NCBI GenBank assembly: GCA_944390735.1
Contig: CALXRL010000057.1
Span: forward strand, 1-64,000
Length of the DNA: 64,000 bases
Direction: 5' to 3'
From: an uncultured Victivallales bacterium
GTDB lineage: Bacteria > Verrucomicrobiota > Lentisphaeria > Victivallales > UBA1829
Position 1 is the stretch's first letter, and each line of letters begins with the position of its first letter. A model generated the notes under the pieces. It searched no databases, was not told where the DNA came from, and saw only the letters and a program-made list of their open reading frames with translations. Made by a program: the position numbers and the translations under genes. This document shows, piece after piece, positions 8,465 through 17,030 of this stretch.

Positions 8465-8493
8465 TTGCTTTTTTTCCGGAGATAGAGTATATT
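8465..8493 (+). promoter_or_regulatory. Likely promoter of the LacI-pseudopilin-glycosidase unit
   Basis: TTGCTT (8465-8470), exactly 17 bp, then TATATT (8488-8493), 75 bp before the LacI ATG. The same TATATT -10 recurs before other genes in the window. Confidence 0.7.
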
Positions 8494-8500
8494 TTCTTTA

Positions 8501-8515
8501 GGAAAACGGTTTTCC
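8501..8515. promoter_or_regulatory. Palindromic operator candidate downstream of the LacI promoter
   Basis: The 15-bp sequence GGAAAACGGTTTTCC is a perfect inverted repeat around a central G. It lies just after the -10 box, about where transcription starts, so a bound protein would block initiation. The natural candidate is the LacI protein encoded 50 bp downstream, giving self-repression relieved by a sugar. Confidence 0.6.
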
Positions 8516-8567
8516 TTATAAAAGACAAGAAAGGATCCGGCTCTCTCCGGGAAGGGAAAATAGAAAC

Positions 8568-9590
8568 ATGAAGTTAAAAACCATATCCGCGGACCTGGGC
8601 ATTTCGCCCTCCACCGTCAGCAAGGTTTTGAACGGATACAAAAACTTTTCCATTTCGCCGGAACTGAGGGAGAAAATTCTTGCATATGCCAAAAAGTCGG
8701 GCTATACACCGAATCCGCTCTATCAGGCGATGCGTCAGAAGGACAACCGTCAGATCTCCATTCATCTTCCGAATCTTCTGCATGTTTCAAACGGGGCGGA
8801 CATCTCGCTGGGTGTGGACCGCTGCTGTGAGAAACTTCTGGACAGCGGCTTCCGCTTCTACTATCTCGGATATACGATCGAATATCAGAAGACGTATGGT
8901 CTGCCGCCCTGGAAAGTGGCGGGAGCGCTTGTGGTCGACGTCCGGCGGGAGGATCTGATCGAAGAGCTGGACGCAAGCGAAATTCCCTATGTCTCCCTGA
9001 ACGGGGTCTCCGGCCCGCACGGAACTGCAATCATGACCGATGATTATTACAATATGATGCTCCTTCTGAAGCATCTTTATGAACTGGGTCACAGGAAAAT
9101 CGGGTATCTGAACTTTTACCGCGGGCCGGAAAATCCGCCCTTCACGCTTGCCGATCATCATTACAGTGTGCGGCAGCGTCTTCGCGCCTATCAGGATTTC
9201 TGCAGAGAGATCGGGGAATCCCCTCTTCCGGAAAGTCTGAGCTGTGATTACGATACCCTTCCGACACTTCTTGCCGGTCTTGAGCACGGATGCACGGCGT
9301 TTCTCTCCTATTCCTATTCCGCAATTGTGGAAGCGAGCTTCCATCTCCGGGAACGCGGATTCCGTATTCCGGAAGACATCAGTCTGGCCACATTCAATAA
9401 TCCGACCATGTCGAATTTCACGGAACCGCCTCTGACCTGCATTGCCATTCCGGTCCGTGAAATGGGCGAGGCAGCGGCGGAACTCCTTCTGAACAAATAC
9501 AAGGATTCCTCTTCCGGAGCGGGCAAAACAATCTCTTTCCGGGGAACTCTGGTACAGAGGAGATCAACGGGACCATGCAGAACAAAATAA
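8568..9590 (+). CDS. LacI family transcriptional regulator
   Basis: A 340-aa protein of typical LacI length. The N-terminal helix-turn-helix and hinge read [21 protein letters not shown] with a following [16 protein letters not shown] (residues 3-50). A periplasmic-binding-protein-like sensor domain follows (about 60-335), with the [10 protein letters not shown] strand and the late [11 protein letters not shown] helix usual for the family. It sits 25 bp before a pseudopilin gene and ahead of a secreted glycoside hydrolase, all on the plus strand, so it probably controls that unit in response to a glycan-derived sugar. A palindrome at 8501-8515 is its likely binding site. Confidence 0.92.
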   Translation: MKLKTISADLGISPSTVSKVLNGYKNFSISPELREKILAYAKKSGYTPNPLYQAMRQKDNRQISIHLPNLLHVSNGADISLGVDRCCEKLLDSGFRFYYLGYTIEYQKTYGLPPWKVAGALVVDVRREDLIEELDASEIPYVSLNGVSGPHGTAIMTDDYYNMMLLLKHLYELGHRKIGYLNFYRGPENPPFTLADHHYSVRQRLRAYQDFCREIGESPLPESLSCDYDTLPTLLAGLEHGCTAFLSYSYSAIVEASFHLRERGFRIPEDISLATFNNPTMSNFTEPPLTCIAIPVREMGEAAAELLLNKYKDSSSGAGKTISFRGTLVQRRSTGPCRTK

Positions 9591-9615
9591 AATATCAACA
9601 ACAGGGAGATTCCAT

Positions 9616-10365
9616 ATGAAAAAGAGGAAATTTTTTACACTGATTGAACTTCTGGTTGTCATTGCAATCATTGCAATTCTTGCCGGGCTCCTGCTTCCGG
9701 CCCTGAATTCAGCCAGAGAAAAAGCGAGGGCCGCATCCTGCATGAACAATTTGAAACAGTGCGGTCTGGCGATCCACAACTATGCAAACGATTACGACGG
9801 TTTCGTGGTCGTCCGTCAGCAGCAGTCCTGGGGATACGCGGACAAATGGGCCTATTTCATGTACTTTTCAAAGTATCTTCCGATCGAATCGACCTTCTGT
9901 CCCTCGCTTGCGGTCCGGAAAAATGTCTATGTCAGCAATACGCAATCCGACTGGAGCCGATGCTACGGAATCTGGGACATCGCGGTCGGGAACTACGTCG
10001 GGGATCAGGCGTACAGTGGAAACTGGTGGGGAGTGAAATCCAAAGTCGGGGATATTCTGTATGCTCACAACGGAGCATGCAAGTATTTTATTCTGCACAA
10101 AGCCAAAGCGCCCTCGCAGACCGTTTATCTGGCTGATTCCGTTCTGCGGAAAGAAGATGGAACTCTTCAAAGTCTGGCGTTCTGGCAGTCGCAGGGAACC
10201 GTCAGCACCCAGGGGGCCGGCGGGATCTACACCCTGCACAACAACAATGCAAACGCCCTGTATTTTGACGGTCATGCCGCAGCCGTCTCCGCCACGACCC
10301 TGAAAGACGGCATTCAGGTCATCAAATACACCTTGAACCGTTTCGGACTCCCGCAAACGTTATAA
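9616..10365 (+). CDS. Pseudopilin with prepilin-type N-terminal cleavage/methylation signal and H-X9-DG motif
   Basis: The 249-aa protein starts with a short basic leader (MKKRKF) followed by [20 protein letters not shown], a class III (prepilin peptidase) signal with Glu at position +5 and a long hydrophobic helix, then [20 protein letters not shown], typical of type II secretion pseudopilins in the Planctomycetota-Verrucomicrobiota-Lentisphaerota group. Near the C-terminus His is followed nine residues later by Asp-Gly ([14 protein letters not shown]), the H-X9-DG motif. GGGAG precedes the ATG. It lies between the LacI regulator and a secreted glycosidase; such proteins are often numerous in these genomes and may present or help export the neighbouring enzyme. 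That role is inference. Confidence 0.88.
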   Translation: MKKRKFFTLIELLVVIAIIAILAGLLLPALNSAREKARAASCMNNLKQCGLAIHNYANDYDGFVVVRQQQSWGYADKWAYFMYFSKYLPIESTFCPSLAVRKNVYVSNTQSDWSRCYGIWDIAVGNYVGDQAYSGNWWGVKSKVGDILYAHNGACKYFILHKAKAPSQTVYLADSVLRKEDGTLQSLAFWQSQGTVSTQGAGGIYTLHNNNANALYFDGHAAAVSATTLKDGIQVIKYTLNRFGLPQTL

Positions 10366-10400
10366 CAACAGAACAAGAGTAAGGATAAAGGAATTTTGAA

Positions 10401-13400
10401 ATGAAAAGTCTGCTGCTTTATGGACTTCTGGTTCTTTCCTGTCTTCTCCGGGCCGGAGAGCAGGGAAACTTCCAGTTTCAGAAAAACGGTACTCTGAAAT
10501 TCGGCGACATCGAAATGAAGACGAATGTCATGTACGGTCCCAAATGGTCCAGCACTCAAATCACCAATCCGAGACTGGAAGAGAAAAAGGATCTGGTCCG
10601 TTTCCGGAGCAATCTGGAGGCCTCGTTCCAGCAGGAGATGACCGGGAGCTTCACATACACCTGTGTGCCGGAAGCGTCGGGCGGATTCCGGTTTTCGGGG
10701 AAAATGGAGTTTCCGAAGGAGCTTCCGATCCGGACGGCACATCTGGGATTCACCCTTCCGCTCGGAACCCTGGTCTATGCCGACGGAAAGAAGATCGCAC
10801 TGCCGGAAACGGCCGGCAAACTCATTGTCGCCCGGCAATATATCAAAAAACTGAATCTGGTTGTTCCCGGCGGCAAAATTCTTGAAATAAGCGGACCCTT
10901 CCACCTGATCATTCAGGACAACCGGCTGCTTGCGAAGAAATTTCATAATTTCGCCTTTCGGATTGCCTATCCCCAGATCCGGAAACAGCGGGAACTGGCG
11001 CTGAATCTCTCCATCAAAGGAGACTTTGTGAAATCGCAGATGGTGGACATCACCAAAGCGGCAAATCGCGGATTCAAGGACGATTTCTCCGATGACGGCA
11101 AAGGCGGCTGGACCGATCAGGGCTCCGGCAACGATCTGCGGATGGTCCCGGCGGGAATCATGAAATATGACCGCATACCCTTCCGGGTTCTCGATGAAAG
11201 GAAATTTCCGGGACGGACGGTCATTGCGGTTGCGGGGACCGAGCGCAGCATTCCCGTCCGGGAAGTTTCGCTCGATCTTCCGGAAAACAACGCGAAAGGT
11301 ATTTCCCTTCTTCACTCCTCCGCCTGGACGCCGCCGGAATTCGGACAGCTGATCGTCACCTACGAAAACGGAACGGAACAGACGTTCCCCATTCGCGGGA
11401 CGAAAGAGTGCGGCAACTGGTGCGGCCCGCGCAACCGGAGCAACGGTCTTGTGCTCTGGCGGGGATTCACGACGCAGAATGAGGTCGGGCTCTACGTTTC
11501 CTCCTTCCGGCTGACCGGGGAAAAGCCGAAACGTCTGACCTTCCGGATCACCGATCGGAAAGCGGTCTGGCTTGTGGCGGGCGTCACCTTGAACGAGAGG
11601 TACGTTCCGGTTCAGTTCCGGCAGGAGCAGGAAGTGATCGTCCGCGAGGGGAAAGAGTGGGTCAGACTGGACTTTCAAAGCCGGATTCCGAAAGGTTCCG
11701 CGCTGGACTTCTCCTTCCTGATGGACGCTCCGGCGGGAAAGTACGGAAGGATCATTGCGGCGCCGGATGGACGGCTCGTCTATGAAAAACGTCCGGATCA
11801 GACGGTTCGTCTCTGGGGAGAGAACATCTGCCAGTATGCGCTTCGCCATTCGAAACCGGTTTTTCAGTCGCTGGCGGAATATTTTTCCCAAATGGGATTG
11901 AATCTGATCCGTCTGCATCACCATGACAACGATCTTGTTGATCCGAAGTCGAAGACCAGCACCGAACTGAACTATGAGCATTTGGACCGTCTGGAATATT
12001 TTGTCTCGGAACTGAAAAAGAACGGAATCTACATCACGACCGACCTTTTCACCAGCCGGAAGGTCAAACCCGGAGACGCCATTCCGGAAATGCAGGACTT
12101 GCTGAAGGATAAAAAGAATTCCGGTCCGACCGTTCCCTTCAAAGTTCTGGTTCCGTTCAGCGAAGCGGCGTTCAACAACTGGAAGACATTTGCCGGGAAA
12201 TGGATGACCCATCGGAATCCCTATACCGGAATGACCTGGGCGGAAGATCCCGCTCTTGTCTATGTGAATCTGATCAATGAAGACAACCTCGCCATCTGGT
12301 GGAACAGCAGCGGACTTGCTCCATACATCCAGAAAAAATTCGATCAGTGGACCGCGCAGAACAACCTTCCCCGAAGCAGCATCTCCAATATGAACCGGGA
12401 CTTCCGGCGTTTCCTGGATGAGACGCACAGCGCCTGCTATCGGAAAATGACGGAGTTTCTGCGGAAGGAATGCGGCATGAAAGCGATGATCACCAGCCAG
12501 AATTTCTATTCGGACATTCCGGTTACGATTCTCCGCAATCAGTTTGACATTGTGGACGATCATCTTTACGGGGATCATCCGAGCACCTGGGGACTTCCGC
12601 AGGGATACAGCCAGGGGGATCCGATCCGGGCGATGGGCGGTATTGCCCGTCAGTTCACGTCGAGTCGAATCTTCGGCAAGCCGTTCAGCATCACGGAATT
12701 CAGCATTGCGGCTCCGAACATCCACCGTTCCTGCTGGGGACCGCTCATGGGAGGCTACGCGGCGTTTCAGGACTGGAATTCCATCACGCGCTTTGCCTAC
12801 GGCTTCAGCACGGTCAACTCCACGCCCCGGCGCATCATCAACGATTTCGAGAGCGCAAACGAGCCGATGGCGCAGTTCAGCGACCGGATCTTTGCCGCGC
12901 TCTTCCGTCGGGGAGACGTGAGACCGGCTCCGAAGAAAAGCGTCCTGAAACTTCCGGCAGATTTCTATCGGTCGAACAGCCGGGACCGCGGCTTCCCCGG
13001 GGAGTTCCAGATGCTTGGTCTCATTACGGCGACTGGATGCGTGATCGGGAACTCGCCTCTTCCCGACGGAGCCGACACCTATCCCGACATCACCGATCCG
13101 ACCATCCGGAAACGCTGGCAGGACGCTTTGAAAAAACGGATCGCCCTCAGTTCGACCGGAGAACTGTATCTGGACGCCAATCAGGGGATCTTCAAGGTCG
13201 ACACCCCCCGCACCCAGAGCATTTCCCTTCCCGGAGGGAACGCCTCCAGTTCCATGATGAAGATCCGGAATGCCACGACCCTCTCCACAATCGCCCTGAT
13301 CTCGCTGGACGGAAAACCGCTCCGGGAGACCGGTTCCGCCGTCCTCTTTCATCTGACGGACGTCTGCAACAGCAACATCCATTTTGCCAATGAGATGAAA

Positions 13401-13619
13401 ACGCTGGTCCTGAAGAAGGGAAATCTGCCTCTTCTTCTCCGTCGGGGCAGCGCGGAGATCTCTCTGGCCTCTCAGCGACCCTTCAAGGTCACGGCCCTCA
13501 ACTGCGACGGGGTTCCCAAAGGAGAGATCCCGGGAAAACTTGCAAACGGAACCTTCTCGTTCCAGGTCAGGAATGACCGCTTCCCCGGCGGAATCATGGC
13601 CTATCATCTGACCCGCTGA
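10401..13619 (+). CDS. Secreted clan GH-A-like glycoside hydrolase, 1072 aa
   Basis: A signal peptide is clear (MKSLLLYGLLVLSCLLRAG, cleavage about 18-19). The first ~450 residues are beta-rich with no motif I can name. A TIM-barrel part follows from about residue 480: NLIRLHHHDND near 515, then VNLINEDNLA with Glu627 in the place of the Asn-Glu acid/base, and FSITEFSIA with Glu766 in the place of the nucleophile, the layout of clan GH-A enzymes (GH5/GH2-like). A beta-rich C-terminal part ends the protein. It is the third gene of the LacI-pseudopilin unit, 35 bp after the pseudopilin, and ends in a strong terminator. It should act on a polysaccharide outside the inner membrane; the substrate and exact family are not determinable here. 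Confidence 0.75.
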   Translation: MKSLLLYGLLVLSCLLRAGEQGNFQFQKNGTLKFGDIEMKTNVMYGPKWSSTQITNPRLEEKKDLVRFRSNLEASFQQEMTGSFTYTCVPEASGGFRFSGKMEFPKELPIRTAHLGFTLPLGTLVYADGKKIALPETAGKLIVARQYIKKLNLVVPGGKILEISGPFHLIIQDNRLLAKKFHNFAFRIAYPQIRKQRELALNLSIKGDFVKSQMVDITKAANRGFKDDFSDDGKGGWTDQGSGNDLRMVPAGIMKYDRIPFRVLDERKFPGRTVIAVAGTERSIPVREVSLDLPENNAKGISLLHSSAWTPPEFGQLIVTYENGTEQTFPIRGTKECGNWCGPRNRSNGLVLWRGFTTQNEVGLYVSSFRLTGEKPKRLTFRITDRKAVWLVAGVTLNERYVPVQFRQEQEVIVREGKEWVRLDFQSRIPKGSALDFSFLMDAPAGKYGRIIAAPDGRLVYEKRPDQTVRLWGENICQYALRHSKPVFQSLAEYFSQMGLNLIRLHHHDNDLVDPKSKTSTELNYEHLDRLEYFVSELKKNGIYITTDLFTSRKVKPGDAIPEMQDLLKDKKNSGPTVPFKVLVPFSEAAFNNWKTFAGKWMTHRNPYTGMTWAEDPALVYVNLINEDNLAIWWNSSGLAPYIQKKFDQWTAQNNLPRSSISNMNRDFRRFLDETHSACYRKMTEFLRKECGMKAMITSQNFYSDIPVTILRNQFDIVDDHLYGDHPSTWGLPQGYSQGDPIRAMGGIARQFTSSRIFGKPFSITEFSIAAPNIHRSCWGPLMGGYAAFQDWNSITRFAYGFSTVNSTPRRIINDFESANEPMAQFSDRIFAALFRRGDVRPAPKKSVLKLPADFYRSNSRDRGFPGEFQMLGLITATGCVIGNSPLPDGADTYPDITDPTIRKRWQDALKKRIALSSTGELYLDANQGIFKVDTPRTQSISLPGGNASSSMMKIRNATTLSTIALISLDGKPLRETGSAVLFHLTDVCNSNIHFANEMKTLVLKKGNLPLLLRRGSAEISLASQRPFKVTALNCDGVPKGEIPGKLANGTFSFQVRNDRFPGGIMAYHLTR

Positions 13620-13650
13620 CGGGGATATTTCATCCCCCGGCCGGTGCCAC

Positions 13651-13683
13651 GGGATGGGAAGCTTGTGTTCCCATCCCTTTTTC
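13651..13683 (+). terminator. Rho-independent terminator after the glycosidase
   Basis: Perfect 9-bp stem GGGATGGGA/TCCCATCCC (13651-13659 with 13669-13677), a 9-nt loop and a T-rich tail, 32 bp past the stop. It ends the LacI-pseudopilin-glycosidase unit. Confidence 0.85.
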
Positions 13684-13827
13684 TTTCTGCAATCCGGAAG
13701 AGGATCGGGGGAGCATCTTTTCGGAAAAAAATTAGTATTACTAATTTCAGAAATCCGCTTGAAAATTCGCACATCGGGTGTACGTTACGGACTTTCATAC
13801 CATACGAATAATAAGGAAAACGGGATT

Positions 13828-14751
13828 ATGCAGGTAGCGTTACAGGTCTTCTAGTCGATTCTTCAAACCTTTCTGATTTTTGCATTTGGAGCCTGGGCGG
13901 TCCGTCTTCGAATGATCCGGGCGAACAATCTGGGGGGGCTCTCCCGGCTGGCTCTGGATGTTTTTTTCCCGTTTCTGACCTTTTCGACGATCACGCGGAA
14001 CTTCAATCCGGAGCACATGACGGAACTCTGGCTGATGCCGCTGCTTGGATTCGGCATCATGCTCTGCAGTGCGGTGATCGGCATTCTGTTCAAGCGTTTT
14101 CTGTTTCACTCCACGCCGGAGCGTCATGCGACGCTGCATCACATCTGCGCGATCAACAACTATGTGTTTCTGCCGCTGATTGTTCTGGACAGTCTATGGG
14201 GGGAGCGTCATATAGCGCTGCTCCTGCTGATGAATGTCGGTTCGACGATCGGCTTCTGGACCATCGGGATTCTCACGTTCACCGGACTGGGCAGTCTGCG
14301 GGAGACGGTGCGGAACATTTTTTCGATCAATCTGGCGGCGGTTGCCGCGGCGCTGGCGGTCTGTTTTCTGCGGATTCCGGTTCCGCACTGCATCGCGTCG
14401 ACGGCGGAGATGATGGGAAGCATGGCAGTGCCCTTCATGCTGATTCTGACGGGAGCGGCACTGTACTTCAGTGCGGGAAAGCTGCTGAAGCATCCGCTGG
14501 ACGCGGCCTATCTTTCGGTGGTCCGGCTGCTTCTTCTTCCTGCGGTTCTGATTTTTCTTCTGAAGCTCTTTCCGCTGGAGAAGGAGATGTATGAAGTGTG
14601 CATTGTGGTGGCGCTGATGCCGGCGGCATCGAGTTCGGTTCTGATTGCCAAACGATACGGCGGCTGTCCCGACTTCACGGGACAGGCGATTCTGGTGACC
14701 ACTCTTCTTTCGCTGCTCACGATTCCGCTCTGGCTCTGGATTCTCCTGTGA
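13828..14751 (+). CDS. AEC family (auxin efflux carrier-like) transporter, interrupted by in-frame TAG at codon 9
   Basis: AEC carriers move small organic acids or similar solutes across the inner membrane. The best start is the ATG at 13828, preceded by AAGGAAAA. Eight codons later (13852-13854) is TAG; the same frame then continues without interruption through a first helix (LQTFLIFAFGAW) and the usual AEC continuation to a TGA at 14749. Starting at the next ATG, 13912, gives 279 aa lacking that first helix, and no GTG or TTG lies between. About ten hydrophobic segments follow, in the order usual for the family. It is a recent pseudogene, a suppressed or read-through amber, or a sequence error. 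Confidence 0.7.
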
Positions 14752-14790
14752 AACAAGTCGGAGAAGGAGAGAGGGGCAGAGCGTTTCCGG

Positions 14791-15951
14791 TCAAACGCCG
14801 CCCTCCCCGTTCCCGGGAAAGTCGATCAGCACATCCGCGATTGCACCTCCGATCCTCCGGTAATCCGAGCGGTCCAGAATCCTGCCGCCCGCCTCGAAGT
14901 AACTGGTTTCCAGACTGGCAAAGGGAACGGAGAGCGAATTGAGACAGAACTCTCCGAGATTCGAAAACGATCCCCATGCCGAATAGGGTTTGTAACCGCT
15001 GGTTCTCTGAAACGGCTGTGCAGCAGCGGCGCCGAGGGCCTTTTCCAGAGACCGAAGCAGCAGTTCCGTTTTCCAGGCGGGTTTCCGTTCCTGTTCGTGC
15101 TGAGGACGATAGGCATACACACCGGTTTCATCCGCTCCGGGGCTGTGGAGATCCAGAACCAGGGAACGCTCCGGAACGATCCGGCGGCGCCAGAGTCGCA
15201 GATCCACGGCGATTTCGCGAGTCTCATTCCGCATCTGCGCATACGGACCCCAGGACCGGTTCATGTCCTGAGGGAACGAATCCTTTCCGTAATCCCCCTG
15301 CGCGACGCCGTCGGGATCGGCAAACGGGACGCACCAGACCGGAAGATCCGTTCCGCGTTCCGCCAGACGCCGCAGGATGCCGTCCAGGACCCAGGCCCCG
15401 GAGACCTCCCCCGCATGCTGACGCGCCAGCAGATACACCCCCGCAACGGGCGCATCCGGATTTCCGCAGCTGTTGGAGAGGCGGTACAGAATCCGGTCGG
15501 AGCCAGTGACACCGATCTCCTCTTTTTTCCAGAATCCGGAAGTCTCCTCCAGAGTTTTTTCCAGATCCTCCGGGTCATACGGATAGCAGAAAGCCAGTTC
15601 CAGAAAGCCGCCGGGGGGCGGGGTTTTCACGGTCCATTCCAGCTGCTGACGGCCGTCGGGAAGAATCCGGCGCAATCCGCGTCCGAGACGGCCCCAGTCG
15701 GCGTCCTCCCGCCGGATCACCGGAACAAAGATCCCTTTGTCGCAGCAGAGCATTCCCTGAATATTTTTCAGAACGATTCGAGTCTGATCCGGCAGCGTTT
15801 CCGTTCCGTCGTTGCGAACCAGACAGCGAAACCACAGTCTGGCGATGCCATTGTGCGGCGACGACGTAAACGCGATCCGGCAGAACTCCTTTTCCACCGA
15901 ACTTTCCGCCGCAGCGAAATTACTGTTTTCACATTTTTGGAATGTCAGCAT
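14791..15951 (-). CDS. M14-type zinc carboxypeptidase-like protein
   Basis: A protein of about 386 aa. An N-terminal beta domain of ~150 residues is followed by a carboxypeptidase-like domain. It has the zinc pair in RQHAGEVSG (His-X2-Glu), then DPDGV, DMNRSW in the place of the substrate-binding Asn-Arg, the third zinc His in LDLHSP, and a late Glu in LETSYFE where the catalytic Glu is expected. The pattern resembles cytosolic carboxypeptidase-type M14 enzymes. No signal peptide is seen. The ATG at 15951 is taken; a GTG at 15960 with AAGG just upstream is an equal alternative. It is a single minus-strand gene, converging with the AEC transporter and divergent from the redox cluster at 16242. 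Confidence 0.75.
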   Translation of the reverse strand: MLTFQKCENSNFAAAESSVEKEFCRIAFTSSPHNGIARLWFRCLVRNDGTETLPDQTRIVLKNIQGMLCCDKGIFVPVIRREDADWGRLGRGLRRILPDGRQQLEWTVKTPPPGGFLELAFCYPYDPEDLEKTLEETSGFWKKEEIGVTGSDRILYRLSNSCGNPDAPVAGVYLLARQHAGEVSGAWVLDGILRRLAERGTDLPVWCVPFADPDGVAQGDYGKDSFPQDMNRSWGPYAQMRNETREIAVDLRLWRRRIVPERSLVLDLHSPGADETGVYAYRPQHEQERKPAWKTELLLRSLEKALGAAAAQPFQRTSGYKPYSAWGSFSNLGEFCLNSLSVPFASLETSYFEAGGRILDRSDYRRIGGAIADVLIDFPGNGEGGV

Positions 15952-16156
15952 TTCTCCCACTCACCTTCTTCTGTTTCCCGCCGTTCTCCAAGGAAGGGAT
16001 CTTCCCGTCGGGGAAAGCGCATTTTCCTGCGGTTTTATTATAAAACCGAACAGCGGAAAATGCAAGTCATCCCTTCTTCGGGATTTCTCCCGGACAAGGG
16101 GGGGAAGAACGATTTTTCGGAAAAAAAGAGTTCCTATCTTGATTTTTTTCTTCAAA

Positions 16157-16181
16157 GCTATATTTTATCAAAAAATATAGC
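16157..16181. promoter_or_regulatory. Operator-like inverted repeat upstream of the redox cluster
   Basis: A perfect 10-bp inverted repeat GCTATATTTT/AAAATATAGC with a 5-bp centre, in the AT-rich region 61 bp before the SDR gene. It is not followed by a T-run that would suit a terminator for a gene here. It is a candidate binding site for the XRE-cupin regulator encoded inside the cluster. Confidence 0.6.
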
Positions 16182-16241
16182 GTAAAAAGAACATAAAAAA
16201 ACAGACATCGGAAGCAGAAATCCAACCAGGGAGGCAAACAG

Positions 16242-17009
16242 ATGGAATCGCTGAACGTACTGATTACCGGAGGAGCGCGCGGAATCGGCGCAGGAATCGT
16301 GGAAGAGCTTGCAGGGAAAGGACATAACGTGGCGTTCTGCGGCCGGGGGACGGAGGAATCGGCGGCGGAGGTTCTGAAGGGTCTCCGAAGCCGTTTTCCG
16401 GGGAAGTTCCAGTACTATCAGTGCGATGTTTCGAAGGCGGAGGATCGACGGAAGCTGGTGGATTGCTTTCTGAACGATTTCGGATGCATGGATGTTCTTG
16501 TCAACAATGCGGGGGTTGCGCCGAACGTCCGGGCAGATCTGCTGGACATGAGCGAGGAGAGTTTCACGCGTGTACTGACGATCAATCTGATGGGCCCCTT
16601 CTTTCTCACGCAGCTTGCGGCGCGGAAAATCATGGAGAACGGGAACGGGAAGTTCCATTGCATTGTCAACATCGGTTCGGTCTCGGCGGACTATGCGAGC
16701 ATCAACCGGGGGGAATACTGTCTTTCGAAAGCGGGCGTGGCGATGGCGACGAAGCTGTGGGCGGTGCGCCTTGCGGATGAGAACATACCGGTTTACGAAC
16801 TGCGCCCCGGCGTCATCAAGAGCGATATGACAAGCGTTGTTTCCGCGAAATACGACAAGATGATCGCGGAGGGCCTGACGCTTCAGCGCCGCTGGGGGAT
16901 GCCGAAGGACATCGGCAAAGCGGTCGCCATGCTTCTGGACGGTTCCCTTGCCTACTCCACGGGACAGGTCATCAACATTGACGGCGGACTCACCATCGAA
17001 CGCTTTTAA
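16242..17009 (+). CDS. Short-chain dehydrogenase/reductase (classical SDR)
   Basis: Classical 255-aa SDR. The cofactor motif TGGARGIG is at 9-16, NNAG at 88-91, and the catalytic set is Asn115, Ser146, Tyr159 and Lys163 (YCLSK). The C-terminus ends in the common GQVINIDGGL pattern. Such enzymes oxidise secondary alcohols or reduce ketones with NAD(P)H in the cytoplasm. A GGGAGG ribosome site precedes the ATG. It is the first gene of a plus-strand series with a flavoprotein, a regulator, an old-yellow-enzyme homologue, a ThuA protein and a 2-hydroxyacid dehydrogenase, so it probably acts on the same unknown substrate. Confidence 0.9.
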   Translation: MESLNVLITGGARGIGAGIVEELAGKGHNVAFCGRGTEESAAEVLKGLRSRFPGKFQYYQCDVSKAEDRRKLVDCFLNDFGCMDVLVNNAGVAPNVRADLLDMSEESFTRVLTINLMGPFFLTQLAARKIMENGNGKFHCIVNIGSVSADYASINRGEYCLSKAGVAMATKLWAVRLADENIPVYELRPGVIKSDMTSVVSAKYDKMIAEGLTLQRRWGMPKDIGKAVAMLLDGSLAYSTGQVINIDGGLTIERF

Positions 17010-17030
17010 TCTTTCCGGAGGAGGAGTTTC

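Larger units (their letters stand above)
8221..8567. other. Divergent intergenic region
   Basis: This stretch lies between the AarF-like gene (minus) and the LacI gene (plus). The right end has a clear promoter (8465-8493) and a palindrome (8501-8515). I see no convincing gene in the rest. Confidence 0.5.

Noticed and set aside
10314..13772. Very long open frame on the minus strand opposite the secreted glycosidase
   Set aside because: It mirrors the real gene, is rich in Arg/Pro/His with no domain, and has no ribosome site. Long antisense frames are common here because codon use leaves few stops on the other strand. The same holds for 40919-43141 and 43522-45774 (minus), 48632-50968 and 50512-53211 (plus) and 55399-57267 (minus).
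16157..16181. Terminator for a plus-strand gene
   Set aside because: No plus-strand gene ends near it; the M14-type gene is on the other strand and begins here. An operator is a better reading.
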